7,407 nt of DNA from Lachnospira sp. GTDB lineage: Bacteria; Bacillota; Clostridia; Lachnospirales; Lachnospiraceae. The notes below the pieces were generated by a model. That model had not been told where the DNA came from and made no database searches. It saw only the letters and a program-made list of their open reading frames with translations. Shown here piece after piece: positions 6,129-7,407 of the stretch (within the stretch, counting starts at the first letter, position 1; every line of letters starts with the position of its first letter). Location of the stretch: contig JAGAJD010000225.1 of the NCBI GenBank assembly GCA_017626275.1, positions 1-7,407 on the forward strand. Reading direction: 5' to 3'. Position numbers and translations under genes: made by a program.

Positions 6129-7407
6129 ATGTCATTTACAACACTTCAATTCTTTTTGTTTGCTGCTGTTGGGGTTATCGTATATTATGTGATTCCGAAA
6201 AAGGTACGGTGGGTATGGCTTTTGATACTCAGTTATCTGTATTATTTTTCATTCAGTGTGAAAACCTCCGTATTTCTTGTATTTACGACACTTGTGACAT
6301 ATATCGGCGGCATTGCGCTTGAAACGGTTAATGAGCAGAGTAAAAAATATCTTGAAGAAAATAAGGGAGTTCTCGACAGAGAGGCTAAAAAAGCTTATAA
6401 GGAAAAGACTAAGAAGAACAAAAGGCGCATTGTAGTATTAATGCTGCTGCTCTGCTTTGGTCTTCTTGGAGCCGTAAAGTATTTAAATTTTGTGATTGAA
6501 AATATTGATGCTCTTGTGCTGGCAATCGGACACGGGCAGTATCTTGAGCCTGTTAATATTATTCTGCCGCTTGGAATTTCATTTTATACATTCCAGTCGG
6601 TGAGTTACATAATTGATATATATCAGGGAAAATATAAGGCGGAAAGAAATGTATTTAAGTATGCGTTATTTGTTTCATTTTTTCCGCAGCTTCTTCAGGG
6701 ACCGATTGGGCGTTTTGACAGGCTTGCACATCAGCTCTATGAGGGACACTCATTTTCTATTACAGCAATTCAGTATGGACTGCAGAGAATCCTTTGGGGT
6801 CTTTTTAAGAAAATGGTGCTTGCTGACAGAGTATCAGGTTTTGTAAATACCGTATTTAATGATTATACCTCCTATGGCGGCTGGTATAATCTGGTTGCCG
6901 TGCTTTTGTACTGTGTACAGCTTTATGCGGATTTTTCAGGAGGTATTGATATTGTTATCGGTACTGCGGAAATGTTTGGAATTAAAATGGACGAGAATTT
7001 CAGGCAGCCGTTCTTTTCCAAATCTATCGGTGAATTTTGGAGAAGGTGGCATATTACGCTAGGTGCATGGATGAAGGATTATATTTTTTATCCGTTTTCA
7101 TTATCAAAATATATGAACCGTTTCGGAAAATGGAGTAAAAAACATTTTGGAAATAATATTGGAAAAGTACTTCCTATATGTCTTGCAAATCTGCTGATAT
7201 TTTTTGTTGTAGGTGTATGGCATGGTGCGGCATGGAAATTTATTGCATACGGTATGTATAACGGCATTATTATTGCAGTAAGCAGCCTGTTGGAGCCTGT
7301 GTATGCAATAGGCTTTAAGAAAACTCATATCAATCCCGATTCTAAGGCATGGAATCTGGTTAAGATAGTAAGGACATTTATTCTTGTCAACATCGGATGG
7401 TATTTTG
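6129..7407 (+). CDS. MBOAT-family O-acyltransferase (AlgI/DltB-like), 3' end cut by window
   Basis: An uninterrupted reading frame of 426 codons runs off the window end; AlgI/DltB-like proteins usually have about 400-520 residues, so only a short C-terminal part is missing. Membrane helices are visible near residues 5-22, 27-43, 47-64 and 101-118, then repeatedly to 350-363 and 371-388. Family motifs are LPLGISFYTFQ (146-156), FPQLLQGPIGRF (185-196), YADFSGGIDI (266-275), FWRRWHITLGAWMKDYIFYP (303-322) with H308, and GVWHGAAWKF (362-371) with the invariant His H365. These two His are the expected active-site pair. The protein should pass an acyl group through the membrane to the SGNH-like partner encoded just upstream. 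A strongly basic, charged stretch (65-100) between helices 3 and 4 is probably a cytoplasmic loop. No dltA or dltC gene is present here, which argues for polysaccharide acylation over teichoic acid D-alanylation. Confidence 0.93.
   Translation, partial: MSFTTLQFFLFAAVGVIVYYVIPKKVRWVWLLILSYLYYFSFSVKTSVFLVFTTLVTYIGGIALETVNEQSKKYLEENKGVLDREAKKAYKEKTKKNKRRIVVLMLLLCFGLLGAVKYLNFVIENIDALVLAIGHGQYLEPVNIILPLGISFYTFQSVSYIIDIYQGKYKAERNVFKYALFVSFFPQLLQGPIGRFDRLAHQLYEGHSFSITAIQYGLQRILWGLFKKMVLADRVSGFVNTVFNDYTSYGGWYNLVAVLLYCVQLYADFSGGIDIVIGTAEMFGIKMDENFRQPFFSKSIGEFWRRWHITLGAWMKDYIFYPFSLSKYMNRFGKWSKKHFGNNIGKVLPICLANLLIFFVVGVWHGAAWKFIAYGMYNGIIIAVSSLLEPVYAIGFKKTHINPDSKAWNLVKIVRTFILVNIGWYF

Noticed and set aside
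6996..7062. Possible frameshift in the MBOAT gene near the A run at 7020-7022
   Set aside because: A careful recount shows three A bases (TCC AAA TCT), and the frame stays open from 6129 to the window end with both active-site His motifs in the same frame.
6613..7062. Short + strand reading frames at 6613-6846 and 6859-7062
   Set aside because: They lie in another frame inside the MBOAT gene, lack good ribosome binding sites and have no recognisable protein features.
5015..7407. Part of a dlt operon for teichoic acid D-alanylation
   Set aside because: No dltA or dltC gene is visible, the gene order puts the SGNH gene before the MBOAT gene, and the pair follows glycosyltransferases; polysaccharide acylation fits better.
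1..7407. CRISPR array, tRNA/rRNA genes, insertion sequence or defence system
   Set aside because: Coding sequence fills nearly the whole window, with no direct repeat array, terminal inverted repeats, transposase, or RNA gene signature seen.

Overview
The window is a tightly packed, one-directional (+ strand) stretch of a cell-surface polysaccharide biosynthesis operon, most likely from a Gram-positive member of the Clostridia and probably Lachnospiraceae. I infer this from the AT-leaning base composition, the strong AGGAGG-type ribosome binding sites, the use of GTG as well as ATG starts, and the flavour of the proteins. The first gene in particular carries a helix/Gln-Asn module that I associate with clostridial polysaccharide clusters. 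No marker gene confirms the taxon.

Layout, left to right: (1) 9-464, a small protein with a basic amphipathic segment and a C-terminal coiled coil and no enzyme domain; (2) 489-1559, (3) 1571-2755, (4) 2768-3967 and (5) 3964-5010, four consecutive GT-B fold glycosyltransferases of the GT4 type, each with the EX7E signature; (6) 5015-6127, a membrane-anchored SGNH/DltD-like protein; (7) 6129 to the window edge, an MBOAT-family O-acyltransferase of the AlgI/DltB type, cut by the window end after 426 residues. Genes 3 and 4 are clear tandem paralogues. Gaps are 24, 11, 12, -4, 4 and 1 nt, so the genes are almost certainly co-transcribed and partly translationally coupled. There is no internal promoter or terminator that I can support, and no non-coding stretch longer than 24 nt.

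Working model (inference): the four glycosyltransferases add successive sugars to a lipid-linked repeat unit at the cytoplasmic face of the membrane. The small coiled-coil protein may dock or organise enzymes of the pathway. The MBOAT/SGNH pair moves an acyl group (probably acetyl) across the membrane onto the polymer outside the cell, as AlgI with AlgJ/AlgX, or DltB with DltD, do in known systems. The sugars, linkages and acyl group cannot be read from this sequence. The initiating transferase, flippase, polymerase or ABC exporter must lie outside the window.

I see no mobile element, RNA gene, CRISPR array or defence system. The points most worth a second look are the free-standing coiled-coil module, the unusual Asp/His spacing and Tyr-rich tail of the SGNH protein, and an eight-A run in the fourth glycosyltransferase where slippage either way hits a stop almost at once.
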